From: JANWYQ01 sp034432445
GTDB lineage: Bacteria > Chloroflexota > Anaerolineae > JAAEKA01
DNA length: 64,000 nt
Direction: 5' to 3'
Assembly (NCBI GenBank): GCA_034432445.1
Contig: DAOUBX010000124.1
Span: forward strand, 1-64,000
Positions 49,233 through 58,418 of this stretch are shown here, piece by piece. The notes under the pieces were generated by a model. That model searched no databases and was not told the DNA's origin. It saw nothing but the letters and a program-made list of their open reading frames with translations. The first letter of the stretch is position 1. Each line of letters opens with the position of its first letter. Both the position numbers and the translations under genes were made by a program.

Positions 49233-50867
49233 GTGATCGCACTGCTCGCCAAGGAGCCGTTGCTGCTCCTGTTCCTCGTATCCGCGGTCGGCTATCTGAT
49301 CGGCCGCATCAAAGTCAAGGGCATCAGCCTGGGCATCGCCGCCGTGCTCTTTGTGGGCCTGGCGGTCGGCGCGGTCGACCCTGCGCTCAAGCTGCCGGCG
49401 ATCATCTTCCAGATCGGCCTGGTCGTCTTCGTCTACACCATCGGCTTGAGCGCCGGCCCGGGCTTCTTTGCCTCGTTCAAGCGCGGCGGCTTGCGCGACA
49501 ACCTCTTCGTGCTCGCCATGCTGATCTTCGCCGCAGCCGTGGCTATCGTCGGCCACCTGCTGCTGAACCAGGCCCCCACCATCACCGCCGGAATGTACGC
49601 CGGCAGCCTGACCAACACGCCTGCGCTGGCCAGTGTCGTGGAGTCGGTATCTGCGGCTGCCTCGCCGGAGCTGCGCAACACCGTCGCCGCCGAGCCGGTC
49701 GTCGGTTACTCGGTTGCGTACCCGATGGGCGTGTTGGGGCCGATCCTGATGCTCTTCCTCCTGCAGAAGCTGTGGCGCATCGACTACCGCCGCGACGCCG
49801 AGCGCGTGCGCGGGGTGCACCTAGTCGAGCAGGAGATCTACAACCGCACGGCGCGGGTCACGAACCCGGCAGTCACCGGTGTGCCGTTGGATCAGCTCGT
49901 GCGGCAGCAGGGGTGGGACGTCGTCTTCACGCGCATCAAGCGCGATGGACAGCTATTCCTGGCCGACGGCAGCACCCGCCTGGCAGCCGGCGACCTCGTG
50001 AGCCTGATCGGCACACCAGAGGCCGTGGACAAGGTCTTGGCGGCCCTGGGCCAGCTCTCCTCCGAGCACCTGGAGTACGACCGCAGCGAGTACGACTTTC
50101 GCCGTGTCTTCGTCTCCAACGAAAAGCTGGCCGGCCGCCGGCTGGGCGACCTCGACCTGGTCCGGCAGTACGGTGCATTGGTCACCCGCGTGCGCCGCGG
50201 CGACATCGACTTCCTGGCCCACGGCAACACCGTGATCGAGCTGGGCGATCGGGTGCGCATCGTGGCCCCCCGCGCCAACATGAAGGCCATCAGCGAGCTC
50301 TTCGGCGACTCTTACAAGCACCTGAGCGAGATCAACCTGCTCTCCTTTGGCCTGGGCCTGACCCTGGGGCTGCTCGTTGGGCTGATCCCTATCCCCTTCT
50401 TCGGCGGCATCACCCTCAAGCTGGGCCTGGCGGGCGGGCCGCTCGTGGTGGGTCTGATCCTGGGCGCGCTGCGTCGCACCGGCCCGGTGCTCTGGACTCT
50501 CCCATATAGCGCCAATCTAACGCTGCGCCAGTTCGGCTTGACGCTGCTGCTGGCGGCCATCGGCGTGAACGCCGGCCGCACCTTTGTCGAAACGCTGGGG
50601 CAGGGCGGTGGTGTGCAGCTCTTCCTGGCCGGCGCCGCTGTCAGCGTCAGCACTGCGCTGCTAGCCTTGCTGATCGGCTACCGGCTGCTCAAGATCCCCT
50701 TTGGCGTGTTGACGGGCATGCTGGCCGGCTTGCACACGCAGCCGGCAGTGCTGGGTTTCGCCACCGAACAATCGGAAAACGAGCTTCCCAACGTTGGCTA
50801 TGCCTTGGTGTTCCCGATCGCAACCATCGGCAAGATCATCATCGCCCAGCTCTTGCTGCGGCTTTAG
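49233..50867 (+). CDS. AspT/YidE-type transporter with two RCK_C (TrkA-C) domains
   Basis: A 544-residue AAE-family transporter. Two bundles of about five or six helices (1-165 and 370-544) flank a cytoplasmic region with two RCK_C domains (about 190-275 and 285-365), as in AspT aspartate:alanine exchangers and YbjL/YidE. Family motifs include GLSAGPGFFASFKRGG near 70, GSLTNTPALA near 128 and AGLHTQPAVLGFATEQ near 498. It exchanges or exports an organic anion. The substrate is not clear from the sequence. It directly follows the glycosyltransferase run and may be cotranscribed. Confidence 0.88.
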   Translation: MIALLAKEPLLLLFLVSAVGYLIGRIKVKGISLGIAAVLFVGLAVGAVDPALKLPAIIFQIGLVVFVYTIGLSAGPGFFASFKRGGLRDNLFVLAMLIFAAAVAIVGHLLLNQAPTITAGMYAGSLTNTPALASVVESVSAAASPELRNTVAAEPVVGYSVAYPMGVLGPILMLFLLQKLWRIDYRRDAERVRGVHLVEQEIYNRTARVTNPAVTGVPLDQLVRQQGWDVVFTRIKRDGQLFLADGSTRLAAGDLVSLIGTPEAVDKVLAALGQLSSEHLEYDRSEYDFRRVFVSNEKLAGRRLGDLDLVRQYGALVTRVRRGDIDFLAHGNTVIELGDRVRIVAPRANMKAISELFGDSYKHLSEINLLSFGLGLTLGLLVGLIPIPFFGGITLKLGLAGGPLVVGLILGALRRTGPVLWTLPYSANLTLRQFGLTLLLAAIGVNAGRTFVETLGQGGGVQLFLAGAAVSVSTALLALLIGYRLLKIPFGVLTGMLAGLHTQPAVLGFATEQSENELPNVGYALVFPIATIGKIIIAQLLLRL

Positions 50868-50899
50868 CGCCCCGCAGAGGCGTGCGCTGCCGACGCTTG

Positions 50900-50970
50900 G
50901 ACGACTGAAGTCGTCACTACGAAGAGGCTGCTCGTATGGCCGGCGCCCGGGTAGTGGCGACTTCAGTCGC
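50900..50970. repeat. REPIN-like pair of inverted REP units
   Basis: A left unit (GACGACTGAAGTCGTC then ACTACGAAG) and a right unit in opposite orientation (GTAGTGGCGACTTCAGTCGC) lie 26 bases apart, between convergent genes. The centre GACTGAAGTC matches GGCTGAAGCC of the REP at 14904 through paired stem changes. Confidence 0.75.
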
Positions 50971-50978
50971 TCTGCGGA

Positions 50979-53900
50979 TCACTGCATCGTGCGATACACG
51001 GTGTTGACCAGGAGCCGCTGGCCTTCAGCCGTCATGGTGGCCGGGCCGTCCTGGAAACCCCATAGCATCCACTGGCCGTTCTCCATGATCAGATTGGCGT
51101 ACCGGTCGTCGTTGTCCTGCCGGCCGAAGACCAGGACGCCCGTCGGCTGGTTGCCGAGGAAGATATCCACGCGGGGGCTGGAGCGTTCGTAGAGCGTCAT
51201 CCGTCGCACATCGCGCAGATCGAACTCGTAGGGGTAGCGCCAGATCGCGTCGGTCTGGTTCCCAGGTCGAATGGCCACGCCGCTGCTGTGCGCGCCGTTG
51301 GCATAGCCGATGTCCAGCCCCAGCCGGCCGAAGAACGCGTAACCACCCTCGCCCAGCCCCAGCACAGGCCGCTTGTAGCGCAGGATGTGGCGCAGCGCCT
51401 CCTCGGTTCCCCAGCGGTTCAACGAACCCGTGTCCGGGCCAACGACGACCAACCGGTAGCGCTGCAGGTCAAGCGACGGCACGCTGTTGACATGGGCCAG
51501 ATCGATCACCATGCCGTTGTCGTCGATCAACGCCTTGTAGCGTAGCGCAGTCTGAACGTCGTCGGCGTGCACGTACAGGGCGCGCGGCCGCAGGTGGAAG
51601 CTGACGTTCTTGAACAGGGTGAAGGGGCGTCCCAGCCGATCTTGGCCCACCGCCGCCCCACGCACGGCATAGGGCCCGGCCGCAAAGCCTTGCCAGAAGA
51701 AATTGGCATAGATGCCGTCGTCTTTCTTCCCATCGCCGTGCTGTCCGTCGTCCAGCAATGGGAGCGACACGGGCTCGCCGCCGCCGGGGCCAAAGATGTT
51801 GACCGTCACCAGCTGGTCGGGCAGCGGTCTGCCGGCCTGGCTGAGAAAGCCGATCAGGTGCACAGGGGCGCCAGTGGCCAGCTCGCGGGCCGGCGTGCCC
51901 ACCAACAACTGGAAGCTCACCTCCGTCTTGGCGCTGGCCCAGAGCACGAATTCATTGTCCTTGCGGGTGTCTAGGTACTCCAGCGCAACCCGCCAGACGC
52001 CCGGTGCGGGATCGGGGATGATGCACGTCTCGTGCGTAGGATCCGTGCGGCAGAACCTGTTCGTGTCAGGTCGTTGCGGATCATAGCGATACACGACGCC
52101 GTTCGGATCGGTCACGATCAGCCGCAGTCGGTTGTTGTACAGCGACCAGTTGACGGCCAGGGTCAGCCGCTTCAGGCCCTCCGGCACCTCCAACCGCCAC
52201 GCGCGCGGCGCGCTGCCGTCGGTGCGGCCATGCTCCTGCAACAGCCGGCTCTCGCCCAGCATATCCTCGGCGATGGTCTTGTAGATGTCGCCCAGGCGGT
52301 TGGGCAGGGTCTGCGGCCAAGAGGCGTTGCCGCTGCCCGCAGCAGTCGCCGTGTCTTCGAGCGCTTTGGCCACGCCTTCCTCGGTGACCGCAAAGAAGTC
52401 GCCGCCGTTTTCCCCGGCAATGGTCTGCACCAGGGCATGGAAACCGGCGCTGGCCGGACCGACCGCAATGCCGTCGATGATCGTGTTGGTCGGTTCGATG
52501 ACGCCCCTGACAGCCGCGGTGTCGTACAGCGGATCGACGTTCTCCATGCCATCGGTCAGCAGCACGATGCGATCGGCGACGCTGTAGTCGGCCGGAGCCG
52601 CAGTGACCTGCGCCTGGCCGGCCAGCAAGCCCTTGCCGATGGCCGTCATACCGCCCGGCGTGAACGCGTCCACGGCTGCCTTGGCCGCGTTCAGCTCCGG
52701 TGTCAGCGGGCTGTCGGACACCAGGGTGATCGGATAAGGGGTGGAGGCGTTGGTACTGAAGCCAACAACGGCGATGCGGTCAGCGGGCAACGACTGATCG
52801 ATGAACAGGCGAGCGGCGTTCTTGGCCGCGGCCATCTTGTCGTACTCCGACATGCTGCCAGAGTGATCGACGACGATGGCCCGATCGGTGACCTCGCGCT
52901 CGGTGAAAAGGATGGCGCGCGTCTCCGTGTCCGCGCCGTAGCCATTCCATGTCACGGTCAGGTCGTATTTGCTGCCGGCGCTGTAGACGCCGGCCTGCGG
53001 CCGCACGTTCAGGAAGAAGCGATCGCCCACCGGCAAACCGCTGATTACTGCCGCGGCCGTGCCGCCTACCTGCACCTGGAAGTCAGCCGCAGTGGCGTCG
53101 GCCAGTGAGCTGGCGCCGCCGCTACTGGCGTTGGCCTCGAGCACCACCAAAACCACGTTGGGGTTGACCGGATCGCCGGCCTCAGCCACGTTGCCGGTCT
53201 GCGGGGAGACGATGTTCAGTTGGCGGAAATCGCCCGCCAGGCTATAGCGCTGAGCATTGCCGTTGGGCAGAGCAAAGCGGGTGACCGTGATCGTCCACAC
53301 GCCTGGCGCCGGATTGGGTACCTGCACCTGCTCCACGTTGTTGAGCCGGTCCACGCCGCGGGTGGCAGGCAGCACATGGGTGGCACGCACAATGGGATCG
53401 GCGAGGCCGGTGTCCTGGTTGCTGGCGTTGAAGGTGCTGTTGTTGCGCGGCAACGCAGGCAACACCCAAGGTCGCCAGATCGTGCCGTCCGGCGCCTGCA
53501 AGGTTAGGTCGAGGTCGTTGACCAACTGCGCGGCCTGGATGCCCAGCATCGGATTGCCCGGCTCGTCGTCCCACACCAGCGTGAATTTCAGCTCGGCGCG
53601 GCCAGGCGTCACCTGGACGGTGTAGGTGTCGGTGGGATCGGCCGGGCTGACCGTGCCTTCGACGAAGTTGCGGGCGCGAATAGCGGCCACGGCGCGACGG
53701 GCGTTGACCCGGCCGTAACCGGTCGACCAATCGGGGCCGGCGTGGAAGATCACCGGTTGACCGCTGTCGGGGTCGTTCCACCCATACTCGACGAAACCGG
53801 GTTGCGCCGGCTCGTGCACGAGGTCGGTGGCGGTCTGGATCAACAACGCCTTGATCGTGGAGTTGTATGGGCGGCCTGCGCTGGGATAGGTCTGGTGGAA

Positions 53901-56111
53901 CTGCTCGGTCATCAAGGCTGCAATGCCGCTCACGGCCGGCGCGGCCATCGAGGTGCCACACTTCGAGACGTAGCCCTGCGAGTCGTGATCCGTGGACATC
54001 ATGCAGCCGGTGGCTGCCACGTCAGGCTTCAACCGGCCATCCCATGTCGGTCCGCGGCTGCTGGTCTGGCGCAGGTTTTGCGTGCCGGGGTTGAGAGATC
54101 CGACCGTCAGCGAGTTCTTGGCCGGGCTAAGGATCGAGTAATAGCCGCGCGGCCCACTGGTGGGATCGGCATCGCCGCTGGGCAAGGTGGCCGTGGTGCA
54201 ATACTGAGCCGCAATGCCTTGGTTGGCAGCCGCCCACACGATGGTATGGCGCGGGATGGCGGTGGTCCCATCGGTGAGCTCGCCGCGCGCCAACCGGTCA
54301 ACGGTCTGCGCGGTTGAGTCGTAGCTGCCGCAGGTCATCACATAGGAGTGGTTGCTGACCTCCATGCCATGGGTGTTGACGGCCTCGTTCATTACGCCGG
54401 CGTCCCACCCGCCATAAGGCGCAAGACGCACGTTCGGCGCCATGCCGCGCAGTTGGAAGGGCGTGCAGCTGGCGTAGGGGCAGTTGGTCTGGCTGTTGAC
54501 GCCGCTGGCGCCGATAATGCCGGCGACGTGCGTGCCATGGCCGTTGTCGTCATTCTGCGTGCGCAGCAGGCGGCCGGCGAAATCGTTGTGATCGAAGCCG
54601 GCAGCCTCGACGCCCGAATCGAACACCCCGACGACCACACCCGTGCCGTCCATGCCGGCGTAGAAGGCCGGGTTGACGCCGGTGTTGACGTTCTGCACGG
54701 CATCGACATCCAGGTCGTTGCGGGCGACATCGTTGAGCAGACGCAGAGGCGCAGGCCCTTCCTCGATCCAACTGATGCGGTCCTCCTGGCTCAGCGCCGC
54801 AATGCGGTCGGCTGGCATGACCAGAGCCCAGGTTTGATTGGCAAAGGGGGAGGCGTTGCCATAGCGGGCCAGGATTGTACGGGCTTCGCCCGCCGACACA
54901 TCGGCGAAGAAGGTAACCAGCAGCTTGACGGTGTTGGCCGTGTCTTTGGCCCAAGGCTCAAAGTTGCCTGCCAACACCTTGGGATCCACGCGATCCTGCG
55001 GCAACACCTGCCCCAGCCAGCGCACCAGCGCAGCAAAGGCCGGATCTTCCAGCCGCGGGCGGGGTGCGGTCACCGAGGCCGTGTAGAGGGTGTCGCCGAC
55101 GAAGCGATCCAGCGTGACGCCCAAATCGCTGAGCACGGCGCGCTCACGCTCGCTCGGCTGGCGATAGAGCTGCACGAAGCCATGCAAGTTTGGCAGCGTG
55201 GTACTCCCCAGCGCTTGCAAGAAGTCAGGATCAACGCCCGCCGGCGGCGTGAAGGTGCGGGAACGCAGGGCCAGCTCCAGACCCTGGCTCTGGAACGACA
55301 TGGCGTTGATGAACAGGTCTCGCCCTGTGGCGGTCATGGCGGCGGGCGCAGCGTTGAAGCCCCACAACAGGTAGCGAGACTGCACCTGGACGATGGGGAA
55401 CGGGCTGGCGGCGCCGGCCAGCGAGGCCAAACGCACGCCGTCGGGCAGCCGTTCGGCCAGAGGGATGGCAATTGCAGGCTGTTCGCTTTGGTAGAGCCGC
55501 AGTTGGCCGTTGCCGGGGATGCTGATCGGCCGCGGCGTCGTGTAGAAACGCTGGCTATCGCCGAAGTCGGCAACCTGGACGACGGCCGACTGCGTGCGTT
55601 GGCCGTTGGGATAGCCGATTTCCAGGCCAAGGCGGCCAAAGAAGGCGTGACCGCCTGCGCCAATGCCCACGACCGGCAAGCCCGAAGCCTGCACCGCTTC
55701 CAGCAAACCTGGCTCAGGCTGCCACGTGCCATCAGCGCCCGTGTCAGACCCGATCACGATCAGATCGTACTGGCGGAAATCGGGGATGGCGGTGAGAGCG
55801 GCTGTTTGTGCGGCACCGCTGCCGACGGCAACCAGCGGCAACCGCACCTTGAAGCGGCGATCGCCCGGCGTGCCGACGCGCACGGCCTGAGCGCTGTAGC
55901 CGTTGGCGTTGAGGAGGTCGACGAAGGATTGCGCCGCGGCGGCATCGGTAGTGTACAGGAGAGCCACGCGCACAGGGCCCTCAGTCTGGGCAGCGACCGG
56001 AGCAGGCGGCGCCAGAGGGCCGAGCAAACTCATCAGCATGGTCAAGGCGAGCAACAGCGAGAGGCTGCGCAGCCTTTTGACGGTTGGGAGCGAGCGACGG
56101 TGAGTTCTCAC
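50979..56111 (-). CDS. Large secreted subtilase (S8) with VWA domain and duplicated end domains
   Basis: A 1710-residue exported protease starting at GTG, with AAGGA upstream. After a signal peptide (to about 42) comes a domain (about 45-300) with VVGIGAGGHAFFGRLGLEIG. A prodomain-like part precedes the S8 domain: catalytic Asp in VFDSGVE near 496, His in GHGTHVAGI near 525, Ser in GTSMAAPAVSG near 720. A P-like beta domain follows, then a VWA domain (near 1070-1260) with the metal site DHSGSMS, and beta-rich modules. The last 200 residues repeat the first domain (VLGLGEGGYAFFGRLGLDIG). It is probably cell-associated or released and degrades protein. It converges with the transporter gene. 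Confidence 0.9.
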   Translation of the reverse strand: MRTHRRSLPTVKRLRSLSLLLALTMLMSLLGPLAPPAPVAAQTEGPVRVALLYTTDAAAAQSFVDLLNANGYSAQAVRVGTPGDRRFKVRLPLVAVGSGAAQTAALTAIPDFRQYDLIVIGSDTGADGTWQPEPGLLEAVQASGLPVVGIGAGGHAFFGRLGLEIGYPNGQRTQSAVVQVADFGDSQRFYTTPRPISIPGNGQLRLYQSEQPAIAIPLAERLPDGVRLASLAGAASPFPIVQVQSRYLLWGFNAAPAAMTATGRDLFINAMSFQSQGLELALRSRTFTPPAGVDPDFLQALGSTTLPNLHGFVQLYRQPSERERAVLSDLGVTLDRFVGDTLYTASVTAPRPRLEDPAFAALVRWLGQVLPQDRVDPKVLAGNFEPWAKDTANTVKLLVTFFADVSAGEARTILARYGNASPFANQTWALVMPADRIAALSQEDRISWIEEGPAPLRLLNDVARNDLDVDAVQNVNTGVNPAFYAGMDGTGVVVGVFDSGVEAAGFDHNDFAGRLLRTQNDDNGHGTHVAGIIGASGVNSQTNCPYASCTPFQLRGMAPNVRLAPYGGWDAGVMNEAVNTHGMEVSNHSYVMTCGSYDSTAQTVDRLARGELTDGTTAIPRHTIVWAAANQGIAAQYCTTATLPSGDADPTSGPRGYYSILSPAKNSLTVGSLNPGTQNLRQTSSRGPTWDGRLKPDVAATGCMMSTDHDSQGYVSKCGTSMAAPAVSGIAALMTEQFHQTYPSAGRPYNSTIKALLIQTATDLVHEPAQPGFVEYGWNDPDSGQPVIFHAGPDWSTGYGRVNARRAVAAIRARNFVEGTVSPADPTDTYTVQVTPGRAELKFTLVWDDEPGNPMLGIQAAQLVNDLDLTLQAPDGTIWRPWVLPALPRNNSTFNASNQDTGLADPIVRATHVLPATRGVDRLNNVEQVQVPNPAPGVWTITVTRFALPNGNAQRYSLAGDFRQLNIVSPQTGNVAEAGDPVNPNVVLVVLEANASSGGASSLADATAADFQVQVGGTAAAVISGLPVGDRFFLNVRPQAGVYSAGSKYDLTVTWNGYGADTETRAILFTEREVTDRAIVVDHSGSMSEYDKMAAAKNAARLFIDQSLPADRIAVVGFSTNASTPYPITLVSDSPLTPELNAAKAAVDAFTPGGMTAIGKGLLAGQAQVTAAPADYSVADRIVLLTDGMENVDPLYDTAAVRGVIEPTNTIIDGIAVGPASAGFHALVQTIAGENGGDFFAVTEEGVAKALEDTATAAGSGNASWPQTLPNRLGDIYKTIAEDMLGESRLLQEHGRTDGSAPRAWRLEVPEGLKRLTLAVNWSLYNNRLRLIVTDPNGVVYRYDPQRPDTNRFCRTDPTHETCIIPDPAPGVWRVALEYLDTRKDNEFVLWASAKTEVSFQLLVGTPARELATGAPVHLIGFLSQAGRPLPDQLVTVNIFGPGGGEPVSLPLLDDGQHGDGKKDDGIYANFFWQGFAAGPYAVRGAAVGQDRLGRPFTLFKNVSFHLRPRALYVHADDVQTALRYKALIDDNGMVIDLAHVNSVPSLDLQRYRLVVVGPDTGSLNRWGTEEALRHILRYKRPVLGLGEGGYAFFGRLGLDIGYANGAHSSGVAIRPGNQTDAIWRYPYEFDLRDVRRMTLYERSSPRVDIFLGNQPTGVLVFGRQDNDDRYANLIMENGQWMLWGFQDGPATMTAEGQRLLVNTVYRTMQ

Positions 56112-56689
56112 AGGTCAGTTCCTTTCCATGTTGTGCAAAACTGTTGTCGTTTGGCGTCGCATCCGTAGCTACTCAGGCTGGTGCGGCAGAGAGACTACGC
56201 ACGGCGAGGCCGACTACAGCGCTTGAAAAGACGGTGTGGTGGGGCGTAGGTTAGGTCTACACCTGGGCCAGCGACTCCGCAAGCCCTGGGCAAGGTTGCT
56301 GCTCTCACTCATGTTTAACGCTTTTGCGCATCACCTCTGCGGCACAACCCGCCAGCCACCACAATCCGCGCGATCAGGGAGCAGACGCGTGGCAAGCGTA
56401 TGTGTCCAAAGCTGGTTGAGCGCCAGACCCTTCGAGGTTCCTTGGTTGCTCACGCAGCGCCGCAAAAGCAGTTGCTGTGTCGATCGCGAGGCACCGTAAG
56501 CACAGACACCCAAGGGTCTCAACCGACTTCAAACACACCCATTTCAGTCTTGGGGCACGAACCCCTTTGGGTCGTGGGCTAACGGCGCGTGACAGTCACG
56601 CGTTGAGAGACTTGAAGGGTTTGCCTGAACCAGAGCATCTATGATAGACTCCATGCCCGTGCGTTGACCACTGCTTGCGGAGGTTTGCC
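56112..56689. other. 578-bp intergenic region with dispersed repeats
   Basis: No gene is seen. A GTAGCTACTCAGGCTGG motif at about 56164 resembles the end of the inverted-repeat elements. The 25-bp repeat at 56515-56539 and two small hairpins (near 56557-56577 and 56587-56604) follow. GCGGAGG at the end is the ribosome-binding site of the cupin gene. Confidence 0.5.
56515..56539. repeat. 25-bp dispersed repeat (copy 2)
   Basis: Matches 19519-19543 at 23 of 25 bases. Confidence 0.6.
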
Positions 56690-57133
56690 ATGTCGTCATC
56701 AGAAGCACATCACCCCACCCCCACCGCTGCTGCCGAGATCATCACCGTTCGCCCTGATGCCGAAGTGCTGTCGCGCCAGCAGCTCCCCTATTTCGTTGGC
56801 ATCTCCCAGGACACGGCTGGCGCTACCGGTATTTCCCTGAACCTGATCGTCATTCCCCCGGGCGGCGCGGCCGCGCCGCACATCCACCAAGGCTACGAAA
56901 CGGCCATCTATATCCTGGAGGGCCAGGTGCGCACCTTGTACGGCCCCGGTCTGCGTCAGGAAACCATCAACCAGGCCGGTGATTTCCTGTTCATCCCGGC
57001 AAATGTGCCTCACCAGCCGATCAACTTGAGCAGTACACAGCCTGCCAAGGCTCTGGTGGCGCGCAACGACCCCAACGAACAAGAAAGCGTCGTCATCTAC
57101 AACCCCGCGGCCGAGGCGGATGCCGCAGGATGA
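56690..57133 (+). CDS. Cupin-domain protein
   Basis: A 147-residue single-domain cupin. The metal-site motifs are PHIHQGYETAIYILEG near 67-82 and FIPANVPHQPINLS near 105-118; the first lacks nothing essential (HxH...E). The ATG at 56690 has GGAGG nine bases before it. The stop overlaps the RNase HI start (ATGA), so the two genes are coupled. Substrate and reaction are unknown; small cupins of this kind act as dioxygenases, isomerases or sensors. Confidence 0.83.
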   Translation: MSSSEAHHPTPTAAAEIITVRPDAEVLSRQQLPYFVGISQDTAGATGISLNLIVIPPGGAAAPHIHQGYETAIYILEGQVRTLYGPGLRQETINQAGDFLFIPANVPHQPINLSSTQPAKALVARNDPNEQESVVIYNPAAEADAAG

Positions 57134-57642
57134 GCGACCTGCCTCAGGTAACCATCTACACCGACGGCGGTGCGCTGGGCAACCCGGGCCCCGGCGGCTA
57201 TGGTGTGGTCATGCTCTACAAGGGCCACCGCAAGGAGCTCTCTGGCGGGTATCGGTTGACCACGAACAACCGCATGGAGTTGATGGCCGTCATTCGCGCC
57301 TTGGAGGCGCTGAACACGCGCTGCGCGGTGACGCTCTACACCGACTCGCGCTACGTGGCCGACAGCATCAACTTGGGCTGGGCCAAGCGCTGGCGCGCCA
57401 ATGGCTGGCGCAAGAACAAGAGCGAGCCGGCGCTCAACCCCGACCTGTGGGAGCGCGTGCTCGACTTGCTGGAGCAGCACGACGTGCGCGTGGTGTGGGT
57501 CAGGGGCCACGCGGGCACACCGGAGAACGAGCGCTGCGATCAGCTCTCGGTGGCCGCAGCGCGGCAGCCCAACCTTCCGGCCGACGAGATCTACGAAGCC
57601 AGCAACCCTACGCCGGGCCCGACCAAGAACTGGATGACGTAG
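57130..57642 (+). CDS. rnhA: Ribonuclease HI
   Basis: A 170-residue type-1 RNase H that degrades the RNA strand of RNA:DNA hybrids. The catalytic acidic residues are all present: Asp in IYTDGGALGNPG near 11, Glu in NNRMELMA near 52, Asp in LYTDSRYV near 73 and Asp in NERCDQLS near 137; the catalytic-loop His is in RGHAGTPENE. KRWRANGWRKNKSEP is the basic hybrid-binding handle of the bacterial enzyme. It has a short extra tail of about 20 residues. Coupled with the cupin by overlap. Confidence 0.95.
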   Translation: MSDLPQVTIYTDGGALGNPGPGGYGVVMLYKGHRKELSGGYRLTTNNRMELMAVIRALEALNTRCAVTLYTDSRYVADSINLGWAKRWRANGWRKNKSEPALNPDLWERVLDLLEQHDVRVVWVRGHAGTPENERCDQLSVAAARQPNLPADEIYEASNPTPGPTKNWMT

Positions 57643-57687
57643 GACGGCGGATGGCCAAGCCGGCGAGGCGGAAAGGAACGACAAGCG

Positions 57688-58071
57688 ATGGAATACTTTC
57701 TGACCAGCGTTGATCAAAGCGGGCGAGCGTTCAAGGAACGGTTTACCGATTTGGGCGCTGTTGCTGCGCGCGCCGTCGAGTTATTCGCTGCGGCGTCGTC
57801 CACAGGTCAACGCCAGCCAACCGCCATCACCGACACGGGCGATCGACTGCTGCTGGGTCGGGCTGAGATCGCCCGGCTGGCAACCATCGTTGACAAATCT
57901 TCGCCCGTGGGAGACCAGATCGCGCAGCGCGTGTTCGGAGACCTCGATGCTGCCACGCTGGACGAGCTGTGTCGCTGGTTGCTTTTCCGGCTGCGGACTG
58001 CGGGGGTCGGCGCCCAACAGCGTCTGCACGTCATCAGCGCGATCCTGGATGCGGTCACGCCGGATGCTTAG
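57688..58071 (+). CDS. Hypothetical protein, 127 residues
   Basis: I do not recognise a family. GAAAGGAACGACAAGCG gives a good ribosome-binding site before the ATG. The product is soluble and mostly helical: MEYFLTSVDQSGRAFKERF at the start, ARAVELFAAASSTGQ and LDELCRWLLFRLRTAG in the middle, and HVISAILDAV at the end. It follows rnhA by 45 bases, so may be cotranscribed. An inverted-repeat element begins 58 bases after its stop. Confidence 0.6.
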   Translation: MEYFLTSVDQSGRAFKERFTDLGAVAARAVELFAAASSTGQRQPTAITDTGDRLLLGRAEIARLATIVDKSSPVGDQIAQRVFGDLDAATLDELCRWLLFRLRTAGVGAQQRLHVISAILDAVTPDA

Positions 58072-58418
58072 CAACGACAAAGACCGCGCCGTTGGTCTCG
58101 CCGATGCGACTCTGTGGTATCCGCAGAGGTAACTACTCAGCCATAGGTGCCGGGCATTTGGATTCTAACCTAAAAGTCGCTCGGGCCGGTCTCCGACCGT
58201 GCCCGCCGCGCTTTCATTGACGGTTGTGCGCCCAGCGCATGGGCATCTGGTTTGCAAGCGTGTCTGCGAAGCCAACCTAGGTCGCAAATCGCCTACAAAT
58301 GCCCGGCACCTGAGCAGTTACGCGCAGAGAAAGAATGTGCCGGTGAGCGATCTGAGCGCACCACGTGGATTCGCTCGCTCTATCAGTCCATTTCGTTGCG
58401 TAACCTGCAGGAGGACGT
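58072..58418. other. 347-bp gap occupied by an inverted-repeat element
   Basis: The element at 58129-58321 fills most of the gap. The last part carries GCAGGAGGACGT, the ribosome-binding site of the octaheme cytochrome gene. No promoter of consensus type was seen. Confidence 0.5.
58129..58321. mobile_element. 193-bp MITE-like element with terminal inverted repeats
   Basis: The left end GTAACTACTCAG, then CCATA and GGTGCCGGGCATTTG, pairs with the right end CAAATGCCCGGCACC plus TGAGCAGTTAC; about 25 of 26 bases match once the five-base insert is skipped. It has no reading frame. The first 88 bases recur in reverse orientation at 1-88. Confidence 0.75.

Noticed and set aside
56500..56660. tRNA or small RNA gene in the gap before the cupin
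   Set aside because: Two small hairpins are present but there is no cloverleaf, T-loop consensus or promoter-terminator pair.
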